The notes beneath the pieces are model-generated. The model searched no databases and was not told the DNA's origin. It worked only from the letters and a program-made list of their open reading frames with translations. Both the position numbers and the translations under genes were made by a program. This document shows, piece after piece, positions 53,720-62,722 of a stretch of DNA of 64,000 nucleotides. The number at the start of each line of letters is the position of its first letter. Within the stretch, counting starts at the first letter, position 1. Origin of the DNA: Cerina litoralis (lineage in GTDB: Bacteria; Bacteroidota; Bacteroidia; Flavobacteriales; Flavobacteriaceae); the NCBI GenBank assembly GCA_022008415.1, contig JAIRBC010000006.1, positions 62,001-126,000 of the forward strand. Reading direction: 5' to 3'.

Positions 53720-54766
53720 ATGACCTTTTCGGAAACAATCCTATCATGGTATAGAGAAAACAAGAGGGAATTGCCTTGGCGAGACACAAAAGACCCTTAT
53801 CGGATTTGGCTTTCCGAAATTATCCTGCAGCAGACCCGGATAGCCCAGGGAACCCCTTATTACGAAAAGTTTTTGGCGAACTTTCCAACCATTGAGCATT
53901 TGTCCAATGCAACTGAGGCCGAGGTCCTAAAGCTGTGGCAGGGATTGGGTTATTATTCCAGGGCCCGTAATTTACACGCGACTTCCAAAACCGTTGTTCA
54001 AAAATATGGCGGAAAGTTCCCAAGCAATTACATAGAATTGATGGGCCTTAAGGGAATTGGCGATTATACGGCCAGTGCTATTGCTTCTATCTGTTTTGAT
54101 GAGCCCCGTGCTGTGGTAGATGGAAATGTGTACCGGGTACTATCCCGATATTTCGGGGTCGAGATTCCAATCAACAGTACAAAGGGCGTAAAATATTTTA
54201 AGGCATTGGCCCAATCGGTCATGGATGCCGAACATATTGGGGATTACAATCAGGGAACCATGGAATTTGGTGCCGTACAATGCGTCCCAAAAAGCCCGGA
54301 TTGTCCCCGTTGTCCTTTAAACAAGAGTTGCCTTGCTTTGCAAAAAAACCTTGTGGATCGGCTACCGGTAAAAATGGGCAGGATCAAGGTGAGAAAACGC
54401 TACTTCAATTATTTGGTTGTAATGGACCGTGCTGGTAAGACGCAATTGAGACAGCGTTTGGGCAAGGGAATTTGGGAAAACTTGTATGAGTTCCCCAAAT
54501 TGGATTCCGATAGGGAGCTAAAACAAAAACAGGTGGAAAGTAGTCTGTCCGAGGTACTGCAATTAGAAGAACCACCCCTCGTGTACCAATATGGGAAAGG
54601 CCAAGTCGTCCATAAATTGTCCCATCTGCATTTGCACACCAAGTTTTGGGTCGTGGAAACATGTGCGGAGTTGAAAAATGGAGTGGCTTTATCCGATCTA
54701 GAGCATTATCCGGTACCCGTTCTGGTCGCAAATTTTATAAGTAGCTTTAAAAATCACTACTTTTGA
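53720..54766 (+). CDS. mutY: A/G-specific adenine glycosylase
   Basis: 348 residues. Helix-hairpin-helix LMGLKGIGDYTASAIASI with catalytic Asp134 (AVVDGNVYRV), Glu33 in SEIILQQT, and the iron-sulfur loop Cys188-x6-Cys195-x2-Cys198-x5-Cys204. The C-terminal part (~225-340) is the NUDIX-like 8-oxoG recognition domain. Removes adenine opposite 8-oxoguanine. Gene order mutY-ssb-gldE-gldD is typical for Flavobacteriaceae and marks the end of the inserted cluster. Confidence 0.97.
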   Translation: MTFSETILSWYRENKRELPWRDTKDPYRIWLSEIILQQTRIAQGTPYYEKFLANFPTIEHLSNATEAEVLKLWQGLGYYSRARNLHATSKTVVQKYGGKFPSNYIELMGLKGIGDYTASAIASICFDEPRAVVDGNVYRVLSRYFGVEIPINSTKGVKYFKALAQSVMDAEHIGDYNQGTMEFGAVQCVPKSPDCPRCPLNKSCLALQKNLVDRLPVKMGRIKVRKRYFNYLVVMDRAGKTQLRQRLGKGIWENLYEFPKLDSDRELKQKQVESSLSEVLQLEEPPLVYQYGKGQVVHKLSHLHLHTKFWVVETCAELKNGVALSDLEHYPVPVLVANFISSFKNHYF

Positions 54767-54791
54767 GAACGAATTCAATAAGGAATATGTT

Positions 54792-55247
54792 ATGAGTGGA
54801 ACATTGAACAAAGTGATGCTAATTGGGCATCTTGGGGATGATGTAAAAATTCACTATTTTGAGGGGGGCAATTGTATTGCGCGGTTTCCCTTGGCCACTA
54901 ACGAAACCTATACCAATAAACAGACGGGGGAAAAAGTGACCAATACGGATTGGCACAATATTGTGGTGCGGAACAAGGCCGCGGAAATTTGTGAAAAATA
55001 TTTGGGTAAGGGCGATAAAATCTACGTTGAAGGAAGGTTAAAGAACCGCCAATGGCAAGGAGAGGACGGCAATACCAGATATACTACCGAGGTCCATGTT
55101 CAGGAATTTACTTTTTTATCCACCAGGAAGGGAGAGCCGGGTAGCGCCCCATCCAACCAACAACGGCCGACATCGGGAGAGTCAATGAAGAGTGGGGGAT
55201 CCCAATCCGACCCTGAACCGGAGCAAGATGATGACCTGCCGTTTTAA
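54792..55247 (+). CDS. ssb: Single-stranded DNA-binding protein (housekeeping copy)
   Basis: 151 residues. OB fold (LNKVMLIGHLGDDVKIHYFEGG, TDWHNIVVRNKAAEI, GRLKNRQWQGEDGNTRY), a flexible Gly/Ser/Gln/Pro-rich tail and the canonical acidic tip DDDLPF that binds partner proteins. Coats single-stranded DNA in replication and repair. 25 bp after mutY and 24 bp before gldE, in one operon. Confidence 0.97.
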   Translation: MSGTLNKVMLIGHLGDDVKIHYFEGGNCIARFPLATNETYTNKQTGEKVTNTDWHNIVVRNKAAEICEKYLGKGDKIYVEGRLKNRQWQGEDGNTRYTTEVHVQEFTFLSTRKGEPGSAPSNQQRPTSGESMKSGGSQSDPEPEQDDDLPF

Positions 55248-55271
55248 AAATTATAATTAAAGTTTTAGCGC

Positions 55272-56615
55272 TTGGACCCAGACCCTGCCAGTTTAATATT
55301 TAGCCTTATAGCATTGGAAGGTGCTATGGCACTCAAGATCGGTATGTTGGTCTTTCTTCTTATGTGCTCGGCACTTATCTCTGGTGCGGAGGTCGCCTTT
55401 TTTGGGCTTTCGGTTACTGAGATAAACGACCTGGAACAGAAAAATACTTCTACAGGAAACATCACTGTAAAACTCTTGGAAAGGCCAAAAAAGCTATTGG
55501 CTACTATTTTGATAGCCAATAATACGATAAATATTGGTATTGTGCTCTTGTTCAGCAGTATTGGTGATTACTTATTTGCAAGAATGAACCAGTATTGGTT
55601 GGGCGTTGTCCCCGTTAGGTTTCTTATGGAAGTGGTCATCGCCACTTTTTTAATTTTAATGTTCGGCGAGATTCTTCCAAAAATCTATGCCAATAGAAAC
55701 CAACTTCAATTTACGCGTCTAATGGCTTATCCCTTAAAAGTGATGGATTTTTTATTTTCACCTTTGAGCATGCCCATGCGTTCGGCTACCTTATTTTTGC
55801 ACAAAAGATTGGGCAAACAAAAATCGGGCCTTAGCGTCGACCAACTTTCACAAGCGCTCGAACTCACCTCCGAGGGCGATACTACCAAAGAGGAGCAAAA
55901 AATTTTAAGGGGAATTGTATCTTTTGGGAATACAGACACAAAACAAGTGATGCGCCCTAGAATCGATATTTTTGCGTTGCGATCGGAGATGAAATTTCCC
56001 GAAGTAATAGAAGAAATACAAAAGCATGGATATTCAAGGGTTCCTGTATTTTCGGAACACATGGATAACGTTTTGGGGGTGTTGTACGTTAAGGACCTTT
56101 TGCCCTATATAGACAGAAAGACATTTAATTGGATGACCCTTATCCGCGAACCTTATTTTGTGCCCGAGAACAAAAAACTGGATAATCTTTTGTTGGAATT
56201 TCAGGAGAAGAAAAATCATCTTGCCGTTGTTGTAGATGAGTATGGAGGAACTTCGGGAATTGTTACCTTGGAAGATATCATTGAGGAAATCGTCGGGGAT
56301 ATAAGCGACGAATTTGATGATGAAGATCTGATCTTTTCCAAGCTCGACGATCACAACTATGTCTTTGATGGGAAAACTGCCCTCAAGGATTTCTACCGGG
56401 TAGCAAAGATTATGGACGAAGGGGATTTTGAGGAACAAAAAGGAGAGTCGGAGACCATTGCAGGTTTCGTACTGGAAATTGCTGGGAATTTCCCCAAAAG
56501 AGGGGAAAAAGTAGTGTTTAAGGATTACCAGTTCATTGTAGAGAGTTTGGATAAAAAGCGGTTAAGACAAATTAAGGTAACCTTGCCCCATGAAATAAAG
56601 GGTGATGGATCTTAA
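55272..56615 (+). CDS. gldE: Gliding motility-associated protein GldE (CorC/HlyC type)
   Basis: 447 residues from a TTG (LDPDPASLIFSLIALEG), the conserved GldE N-terminus; the next ATG (55326) would lose it. DUF21/CNNM membrane domain with about four helices, two CBS domains (~205-325, VMRPRIDIFALRSE, HLAVVVDEYGGTSGIVTLEDIIEEIVGD), and the CorC_HlyC domain at the end. Associated with GldD and needed in gliding and T9SS function in Flavobacterium; may affect ion transport. 24 bp after ssb. Confidence 0.95.
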   Translation: MDPDPASLIFSLIALEGAMALKIGMLVFLLMCSALISGAEVAFFGLSVTEINDLEQKNTSTGNITVKLLERPKKLLATILIANNTINIGIVLLFSSIGDYLFARMNQYWLGVVPVRFLMEVVIATFLILMFGEILPKIYANRNQLQFTRLMAYPLKVMDFLFSPLSMPMRSATLFLHKRLGKQKSGLSVDQLSQALELTSEGDTTKEEQKILRGIVSFGNTDTKQVMRPRIDIFALRSEMKFPEVIEEIQKHGYSRVPVFSEHMDNVLGVLYVKDLLPYIDRKTFNWMTLIREPYFVPENKKLDNLLLEFQEKKNHLAVVVDEYGGTSGIVTLEDIIEEIVGDISDEFDDEDLIFSKLDDHNYVFDGKTALKDFYRVAKIMDEGDFEEQKGESETIAGFVLEIAGNFPKRGEKVVFKDYQFIVESLDKKRLRQIKVTLPHEIKGDGS

Positions 56616-56701
56616 AATACGTCCCAAAATGGGTGAAAAAAAGTTCCCGAAGTTTCGGAATTCGGCGAATGGAAAGAGTCTAAACCACTTGAGTATTATA
56701 G

Positions 56702-56745
56702 TTAATTTGATTTCAAATATGTATCTTAAATTTAAACGCGTGAAA
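56702..56745 (+). promoter_or_regulatory. Shared promoter-leader block, gldD version
   Basis: TTAATTTG (56702-56709) and the TTTAAACGCGTGAAA start (GTG at 56740) lie 31 nt apart, similar to the blocks before 47279 and 52814 (30 nt) and darB (28 nt). It overlaps the space after gldE, so gldD may have its own promoter as well as being read from gldE. Confidence 0.5.
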
Positions 56746-57288
56746 CCAGGTTTTACCATATTGCTTTCCACCGTGTTCCTATTGGGCTGTAAGGACAATG
56801 TACTTCCCAAGCCTAAGGCCATGCTGCGTTTGGAATATCCGGATTCAGGGACTGCCGTACAAGAAATGCCAGATTATAAATTTGAATATAACCAGCAGGC
56901 TAAAATAAAGATCAAGAACGATGAGTCGTTGATCGTAGATTATCCGAAGATGAGGGCCAATATATATATCACCTATAAAAGGGTCGATGGCAACCTCGAT
57001 AAGCTATTGTCCGACGCTCAAAAACTTACCTACGAACACGTTGTCAAGGCAGACGGCATAGACCCAAAGGATTATGTAAACAAAGAAAACAAAGTTTATG
57101 GGACGTTCTATACGATCAAGGGAAACGCGGCCTCCCCGGCGCAATTTTACTTAACGGATAGCGTCAGCCATTTTTTGACGGGATCACTATATTTTTCGGT
57201 AAAACCTAATTACGACTCGGTTCTACCAGCCGCGGCATACCTGGAGCAGGACATTCGCAGGATTATGGAAACCTTGAGATGGAAGTAA
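56740..57288 (+). CDS. gldD: Gliding motility lipoprotein GldD
   Basis: 182 residues from GTG 56740; the frame is open upstream but lacks a signal. Signal and lipobox: VKPGFTILLSTVFLLGC with Cys17. Body LPKPKAMLRLEYPDSG, then YPKMRANIYITYKRVDGNLDKLLSDAQKLTYEHVVKADGI is characteristic of GldD. Lipid-anchored gliding/T9SS component of Flavobacteriia; exact role unknown. Separate from gldE by 124 bp. Confidence 0.95.
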   Translation: MKPGFTILLSTVFLLGCKDNVLPKPKAMLRLEYPDSGTAVQEMPDYKFEYNQQAKIKIKNDESLIVDYPKMRANIYITYKRVDGNLDKLLSDAQKLTYEHVVKADGIDPKDYVNKENKVYGTFYTIKGNAASPAQFYLTDSVSHFLTGSLYFSVKPNYDSVLPAAAYLEQDIRRIMETLRWK

Positions 57289-57453
57289 TTAATTTCCCCA
57301 ATTCATTCCAATTGAGCGCCGGACTACCTTACTTGCCTCATCGGACCGACCCCGTAGGGCAAGTGTTCGGACGGGAATAACATGGTCGGACAAAGCCTAC
57401 ATAGTTAGAATAACTACGGGTATGGGGAATATGAAAAAAGTTCTTCAAAATAT

Positions 57454-57876
57454 TTATTTTTCGGTCCCCAAAAGGTCCTCGGCATTTTCAATGCTTTTTT
57501 CCATTTTTGTTTTAACCTCCTGTATATTAACCATTTCTTTGTCCAACAATTCCTGTTTCTCGGCGTTTAAGGCTTTTCCGTTTAAGATCTCATCGGAATC
57601 GAAATTATCACCAAAACCTTTCATCCAGTCCATCATGGCTTTGTGGGCATTTTGAAGATCCTTTTTAGCGGCGTCATATTTCATACCCGTTTCGGTGGAG
57701 TCCACTTTACCGTTTAGTTCGCCTACCAATTTTGTCAATGTTCCCATCTTGGCCATCAGTTGGTCATGTAGTGCGATTACCTCGGTCATTTTGTCGGTTC
57801 CGTCCTTTTTTTCCTGTTTACAGGAAAAGGAGAATAGGACCAAAAAGGTAGCTGCTAATGCGATTGTATTTTTCAT
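57454..57876 (-). CDS. Small lipoprotein, coiled-coil type
   Basis: 140 residues with a lipobox FSFSC (Cys19) and a long charged helical body (MTEVIALHDQLMAKMGTLTKLVGELNGKV, then AEKQELLDKEMVNIQEVKTKMEKSI), likely coiled coil. Similar small lipoproteins in flavobacteria are often labelled viral A-type inclusion protein, a name without meaning here. Function unknown. Convergent with gldD. The gap 57289-57453 holds the palindromic CCGACCCCGTAGGG/TTCGGACGGG stretch. Confidence 0.8.
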   Translation of the reverse strand: MKNTIALAATFLVLFSFSCKQEKKDGTDKMTEVIALHDQLMAKMGTLTKLVGELNGKVDSTETGMKYDAAKKDLQNAHKAMMDWMKGFGDNFDSDEILNGKALNAEKQELLDKEMVNIQEVKTKMEKSIENAEDLLGTEK

Positions 57877-58159
57877 GGCGATTTATTTTTAGGGTAAATA
57901 TAGGCCATTCGAAACTTTTGAAGAAATGACCGTATTTATTTTATTCAGGTAAATTTTATAGATACCACCGCTTGACAAGGTCTTTGTGAAACTTCCAAAT
58001 AGAAGTTGGGTTTCCTGTCAATTTAAGCCCTTCGGACCTATTTTGCCATCTTCTTTTGTAGGAATTTATGGAAAAGTCCGCCAATATTATTAACTTTAAG
58101 CACATAATTATTAAGGACTATTTTTTTGGGACTACCAACAAAATTCTAAATTAGAACGT

Positions 58160-58615
58160 ATGAAACAATTTTCCCTGCCCATCCGATTTGGAATTGCCAC
58201 TAGTGGGTGCCTAATCGCTTATTTCCTATTTCTCTCGCTGTTTAACCTACATACCAATATCTTTTATAGCCTTTTTAATTCGGTTATAACCGCATTTGGG
58301 GTCTATGAATCTATTAAGTATTTTAAACTGAAAAGCGGTGAGCAATTTAATTACGGTTCTGGGTTTACGGCCGGAGTGGTTACCGGTTTTGTTGCGACCC
58401 TAGTATTTACCTTCTTCTTTGCATTTTATGCCACCGAAATCAACACCAATTTTTTAAAGGAACTCTCCAAAGTCTGGTTTAAAGACTATAGCACTATGGA
58501 CGGTATTGTTTTCTTTACCGTTGCAATCATGGGGTTTGCAACCACCTTGGTACTCACCTTGGCATTTATGCAACTGTTCAAGGGCTCCAATAACTTAAAA
58601 GGAAAATCGGTTTAA
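58160..58615 (+). CDS. DUF4199 membrane protein
   Basis: 151 residues with four membrane helices (ATSGCLIAYFLFLSLF, FYSLFNSVITAFGVYES, FTAGVVTGFVATLVFTFFFAFY, TVAIMGFATTLVLTLAFM). The G-rich FNYGSGFTAGVVTG loop and Tyr/Phe content fit DUF4199 of Bacteroidota. No function known. Its ATG follows AAATTAGAACGT, similar to the shared leader at other genes. The gap 57877-58159 has no ORF. Confidence 0.8.
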   Translation: MKQFSLPIRFGIATSGCLIAYFLFLSLFNLHTNIFYSLFNSVITAFGVYESIKYFKLKSGEQFNYGSGFTAGVVTGFVATLVFTFFFAFYATEINTNFLKELSKVWFKDYSTMDGIVFFTVAIMGFATTLVLTLAFMQLFKGSNNLKGKSV

Positions 58616-58631
58616 ATTGTTTAAAAATCAC

Positions 58632-58661
58632 TTGTAGGTTAATGAATTAGCAGTATATTTG
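58632..58661 (+). promoter_or_regulatory. Promoter of rplU-rpmA
   Basis: TTG (58632-58634), 19-nt spacer, TATATTTG (58654-58661): an exact match to the Bacteroidota vegetative promoter. It lies ~90 bp before the rplU ATG; the leader in between may hold regulatory RNA, though no fold is obvious. Confidence 0.75.
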
Positions 58662-58752
58662 CACCCGCCTTTACAATATTGGATTGTATTGGGGGGGTGC
58701 CTATTTTAAGAAGTAGGTTTTTTTAACCGAATTATTTATAAATATACACGCT

Positions 58753-59301
58753 ATGTATGCAATTGTAGAGATGGCAGGGCAGCAATTTAAAGTTGCGAAA
58801 GACCAAAAAGTGTACGTTCACCGTTTACAGGATGAGGAAGGGAGCAAAGTTAGCTTTGACAATGTTCTCTTGTTGGAAGATGGCGACAAAATCACTATTG
58901 GCGCCCCAGCTATAGACGGAGCCGCGGTAGAGGCCAAAGTCGTTAAACACCTGAAGGGTGACAAGGTAATCGTCTTTAAAAAGAAAAGACGTAAAGGGTA
59001 CAAGAAGAAAAATGGGCACCGTCAGTATTTGACGGAATTGGTCATTGAAAACATTGTTGCTTCCGGTGCCAAAAAGACCGGAAAAAAGGCCGAGCCAAAG
59101 AAAACGGCGCCAAAGTCGTCCGAAGCACCTAAAGCTCAAGTGAAGAAGGCCAAGACTGCGGATAAAAAAGTAGAGACTCAAGCCAAGGTAGACCTAAGTA
59201 AAAAAACGGTTGCTGAGTTAAAGGAATTGGCGAAGGCAAAGGGTATTGAAGGTTTGTCCGCTATGAAAAAGGCCGACCTAATAGAAGCTTTGGGCAAATA
59301 A
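58753..59301 (+). CDS. rplU: Ribosomal protein L21 with C-terminal Rho-N-like extension
   Basis: 182 residues. Residues 1-~110 are normal bL21 (MYAIVEMAGQQFKVAKDQKVYVHRL, KKRRKGYKKKNGHRQYLTEL). About 75 further residues follow: a Lys/Ala linker and a helical domain TVAELKELAKAKGIEGLSAMKKADLI that resembles the Rho N-terminal (SAP-like) fold. This extension occurs in Bacteroidota. Structural 50S protein; the extra domain could touch RNA or another ribosome part. Followed by rpmA 73 bp later. Confidence 0.95.
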   Translation: MYAIVEMAGQQFKVAKDQKVYVHRLQDEEGSKVSFDNVLLLEDGDKITIGAPAIDGAAVEAKVVKHLKGDKVIVFKKKRRKGYKKKNGHRQYLTELVIENIVASGAKKTGKKAEPKKTAPKSSEAPKAQVKKAKTADKKVETQAKVDLSKKTVAELKELAKAKGIEGLSAMKKADLIEALGK

Positions 59302-59374
59302 TAAAAAACAAGTTAAACACTTCCGGCCAGAAATTCTAAAGGAAAACCTGGTTCGGTTTTAAAATCAATTCATC

Positions 59375-59635
59375 ATGGCACATAAAAAAGGTGTAGGGAG
59401 TTCCAAGAACGGTAGGGAATCAGAGTCTAAACGTTTGGGTGTAAAGATTTTTGGGGGCCAAGCTGCAATAGCCGGTAACATTATCGTTAGGCAACGTGGT
59501 ACAAAACACAATCCAGGAGATAATGTTTATGCCGGTAAAGATCATACCTTGCATGCCAAAGTTGACGGTATTGTAAAATTTGAAAAGAAAGCCAAAGGGA
59601 AATCCTTTGTTTCCATAGAGCCCTTCGAGGCTTAA
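59375..59635 (+). CDS. rpmA: Ribosomal protein L27
   Basis: 86 residues. [24 protein letters not shown], then [25 protein letters not shown] are classic bL27. No N-terminal extension or cleavage motif, as in most Gram-negatives. Structural protein near the peptidyl-transferase centre. Pair with rplU, one operon; a strong terminator follows. Confidence 0.98.
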   Translation: MAHKKGVGSSKNGRESESKRLGVKIFGGQAAIAGNIIVRQRGTKHNPGDNVYAGKDHTLHAKVDGIVKFEKKAKGKSFVSIEPFEA

Positions 59636-59656
59636 GTGAACCTTTTAAATTATTGA

Positions 59657-59689
59657 AAACCCGCTCTGCAAAACAGTAGCGGGTTTTTT
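59657..59689 (+). terminator. Terminator of rplU-rpmA
   Basis: AAACCCGCT (59657-59665) and AGCGGGTTT (59678-59686) form a perfect 9-bp stem with a 12-nt loop, then T to 59689. 22 bp after the rpmA stop. Confidence 0.9.
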
Positions 59690-60019
59690 GATGCCGCCTT
59701 TAGATTGAGTAGGCCTATTTGTAAACCCGCCAATACTACATTCCCTTTCAAATGGCACGGAAGGCAAACCGGTTTTCTCCCTACCTAACAATAATCCAGG
59801 ACGGGTTCATTTAATGATTTGGAAGAACAGATTGGGGTTGGAACTTTGTTCGGATAAAATAGCCCGTGGTTGGAACAATATTTTTCATTTTAATCCGTTA
59901 GCAGTGCGATTTATCCGACGAAATGCAATTTTGTTGCCTTTGGTTTCGTTAAAATCTGGATATCAACATATTTACTACGTGTTAATAAACTATATTTGTG
60001 AGTAAAATTTCCAACCGCT
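59690..60019 (+). promoter_or_regulatory. Gap with promoter box of T9SS cargo gene
   Basis: The gap has no credible gene. A perfect TATATTTG lies at 59991-59998, 22 bp before the TTG start of the next gene; a weak -33 is not certain. The rest of the gap is AT-rich and featureless. Confidence 0.55.
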
Positions 60020-62719
60020 TTGCTACTTTACTATAGGATTTTTCTATTCTTCTTTTTTGCCAGTTTATATTTGGTTCAAGGTCAGACCTGTGATGTTAAG
60101 GAAATCATAGCCGTATGCGACATGGCTAACGTGGATGGTAACAATGACGGAACCCCGGATGGCATCCTCAACTTGTACGATGCTTATTTTGATCAAACCG
60201 GCATCAACATCCAACACGGAATATGGTTTGATCCCAACTTTGGATATTCCCTAGATCCGGCAACTGGGGATGTAAGTCTTTGGGATATTTTCGGGTCTTC
60301 CGAGAATGTGGACGATTATACCTATATTTTGTTTAATAATGACTGCGGTAGTACGCCCGCGCTAACCATAAACTTGGTTTTAGGCCCTTTTTCCGGAAGT
60401 GCGTTGGCTCCTGTAGGTGGTAGCGGAGTAAACGTGCAGGTTTGTGGAACGGGTGATGTTTGCATGGATTTGAGTGGATTCGACCTCTTTGGTGCACTGC
60501 AATCATGGCCTAGCCCACACCTAAACGGCGAATGGATATACGAGGGAAACAGCCCTAATTTTATTGGGATCAACGGTTCGGAACTTATGGTACAAGTTCC
60601 TTACCAACCGGGGCCCCCTTTGGTGGATCAGGAAACGTTTACCTTGGTATACGTGGTCCCTGGGATTGCCCCTTGTGCCGCTGAAAGCAGGACATCTGTC
60701 AATATTTCGGTTGTAAGGCAAACTACCTCGGGAGAATCTTACCTAACTACAATTTGTGAAAAAGATTTGCAAAACGGGCTATATGATCAGGACATTGATC
60801 TTTCGGACGATGCTTATCTAGAAGGTGAAGACCAGGAAGGGAGTTGGTCCGGTAGCCCCAACTCGGCTAACCAAATTTCTACTCCTTATGATAAAATAGT
60901 CAACCTAAGGGCAATTTATGATAATTTATTGGCAACTAATCCAAGGTTTGGGGTAGAGACCATTAACTTTAGGTTCTTGGTAGACCAACGCTCGGCGGTA
61001 TGTAGCGACTCGGGAAGCGATGTGCCCTTTGTTTTCTTTGAAGCCCTATATCCGTTTCAACAGCCACAACCACGCATTATCTGTGTCAATGATGCTACCC
61101 CCAATACCTTTGATTTAATGGGGGAGCTGGAATTTTCCCAAGCGGCCAACGGTACTAAATACGATTATCTCCCGGGCGAATTTGCAAAATGGAAATTTGT
61201 TTCGGGTCCAAAGACCTTGAACTATACTGCAGACGGGAAGGTGACCTTGACAGGTGCCCCTTTAGGTACGTACCAGTTTAAATATACGGTGGATCCCAGG
61301 ATTAATTGTAATGGTAAGTGCGATTCCTTCGAGTTCGAATCTGCGGGTTGCCCAAAAACCTTTACAAACCCCGAATATCCTTGCGATCCAGAGACCGAAA
61401 GTGCCATAGTAACCTTTACTTTGGCAGAAACCCTTTACGCTGGGGAAGATACTCCTAATGTTGAATTTTGTTCCACGCAAACGCAGGTAGATCTAATATC
61501 ACTTTTAAGGACCAACGGTACCGATGACGTATACCGAGGTTCGGAAGGAACCTGGACCGATACCGATGGAAACACCGTCCCCAATATTTTTACGATCCCC
61601 CAAGTGGACGGTCAGAAGGACTTTAAATTTACCTATACCACGGATAACGGTTTGTGTACGGATAATGCCGTATTGGACCTATCTATTTATTCGCCCTTCG
61701 ATGCCGGGGTCGGTGGGGATTACGAAATTTGTGAAGATGGCAGTATTTTTAACCTGTTCGATTTGCTTACGGGCCCCAAGGAAACCAACGGAACTTGGTC
61801 TGGCCCAAACGGTTATGTATCCACATCCCATCTCGGAGAGTTTGACCCAACCCAACAAATTTCGGGCAATTACGTGTATAAGGTATTGGATAATGGCCCG
61901 TGTCCCGGTTCCGAAGCTACCGTTGCCGTAACGGTCTCCCCACTTCCGGATGCGGGAGAGGATTTTGGAACAACAGTCTGTAGATCGGACAAGCAATTAA
62001 ATTTATACGATTTGTTATCAAATGGGGTGGACACCGATGGGGAGTTCGTAATTCTAGGTTCCAGTACACCTCTACCGGGGGGAATTTTGGATTTGGAAAC
62101 CGTGACGGGTTCCTCCGTGCAGGTGGTATACAATATAGACAGGGACGATTCCTGTACGTCCGACGCCGCCGTGCTTACAATAAATATAGTGGATGTAACC
62201 TCGCCCAACCCCATTGCGCCCCAGAAGTTTTGTGTAATAGAAGGGGCAACATTGGCCGATATTGAAGTAGGATCTAGCGTAAACTGGTACCCATCGACGA
62301 CCTCGGGAGATATATTGCCTATGGATACCCTTTTGAAAAGCGGTTCTTATTTTATGGCAGGTACGGACAATAAGGGATGTGAATCGGCAAGGGTCGAGGT
62401 ATTGGTGCAGATTTTAAAATTGGGGGAAATTAGTAGTTGTAAACTCGACTTGCAGGACGGCGTATCGCCGAACGGGGATGGTATAAACGACGATTTTGAT
62501 TTGGGGGGATGGGAGAAGATCTTCCCTAATTTCCAATTGACGGTATTTAACCGAAATGGCGTAAAAGTTTATGAGGGTGTTAGTGGAACACCATATTTTA
62601 AGGGAGTTTCAACGGTTTCCGGAAAATATGATCTACCAGCCGGAGTATATTTCTATGTTTTTAAGCCCAACGATGGGATCAATAATCCGTTTCAAGGTAC
62701 TTTTTATTTAAGTAAGTAA
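60020..62719 (+). CDS. Large secreted protein with type B T9SS C-terminal domain
   Basis: 899 residues, start TTG 60020 giving a signal peptide (LYYRIFLFFFFASLYLVQGQ); no ATG fits and the promoter box lies just upstream. The body has repeated beta domains with Cys pairs and pieces such as NPNGDGT and TWTDTDG, like PKD/Ig-type adhesin units. The end, DGVSPNGDGINDDFDLG ... VYFYVFKPNDG, is the gliding-motility-associated type B sorting domain. Secreted by T9SS and probably surface-exposed, partner of the PorP/SprF-type protein encoded 3 bp downstream. Confidence 0.93.
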   Translation: MLLYYRIFLFFFFASLYLVQGQTCDVKEIIAVCDMANVDGNNDGTPDGILNLYDAYFDQTGINIQHGIWFDPNFGYSLDPATGDVSLWDIFGSSENVDDYTYILFNNDCGSTPALTINLVLGPFSGSALAPVGGSGVNVQVCGTGDVCMDLSGFDLFGALQSWPSPHLNGEWIYEGNSPNFIGINGSELMVQVPYQPGPPLVDQETFTLVYVVPGIAPCAAESRTSVNISVVRQTTSGESYLTTICEKDLQNGLYDQDIDLSDDAYLEGEDQEGSWSGSPNSANQISTPYDKIVNLRAIYDNLLATNPRFGVETINFRFLVDQRSAVCSDSGSDVPFVFFEALYPFQQPQPRIICVNDATPNTFDLMGELEFSQAANGTKYDYLPGEFAKWKFVSGPKTLNYTADGKVTLTGAPLGTYQFKYTVDPRINCNGKCDSFEFESAGCPKTFTNPEYPCDPETESAIVTFTLAETLYAGEDTPNVEFCSTQTQVDLISLLRTNGTDDVYRGSEGTWTDTDGNTVPNIFTIPQVDGQKDFKFTYTTDNGLCTDNAVLDLSIYSPFDAGVGGDYEICEDGSIFNLFDLLTGPKETNGTWSGPNGYVSTSHLGEFDPTQQISGNYVYKVLDNGPCPGSEATVAVTVSPLPDAGEDFGTTVCRSDKQLNLYDLLSNGVDTDGEFVILGSSTPLPGGILDLETVTGSSVQVVYNIDRDDSCTSDAAVLTINIVDVTSPNPIAPQKFCVIEGATLADIEVGSSVNWYPSTTSGDILPMDTLLKSGSYFMAGTDNKGCESARVEVLVQILKLGEISSCKLDLQDGVSPNGDGINDDFDLGGWEKIFPNFQLTVFNRNGVKVYEGVSGTPYFKGVSTVSGKYDLPAGVYFYVFKPNDGINNPFQGTFYLSK

Positions 62720-62722
62720 TCC

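Noticed and set aside
56602-56739. ATG 46 codons before gldD
   Set aside because: Overlaps the gldE end and puts the signal peptide 46 residues inside; GTG 56740 gives a normal lipoprotein signal.
59814-60005. 63-residue frame before the T9SS cargo gene
   Set aside because: No similarity; overlaps the promoter box at 59991.
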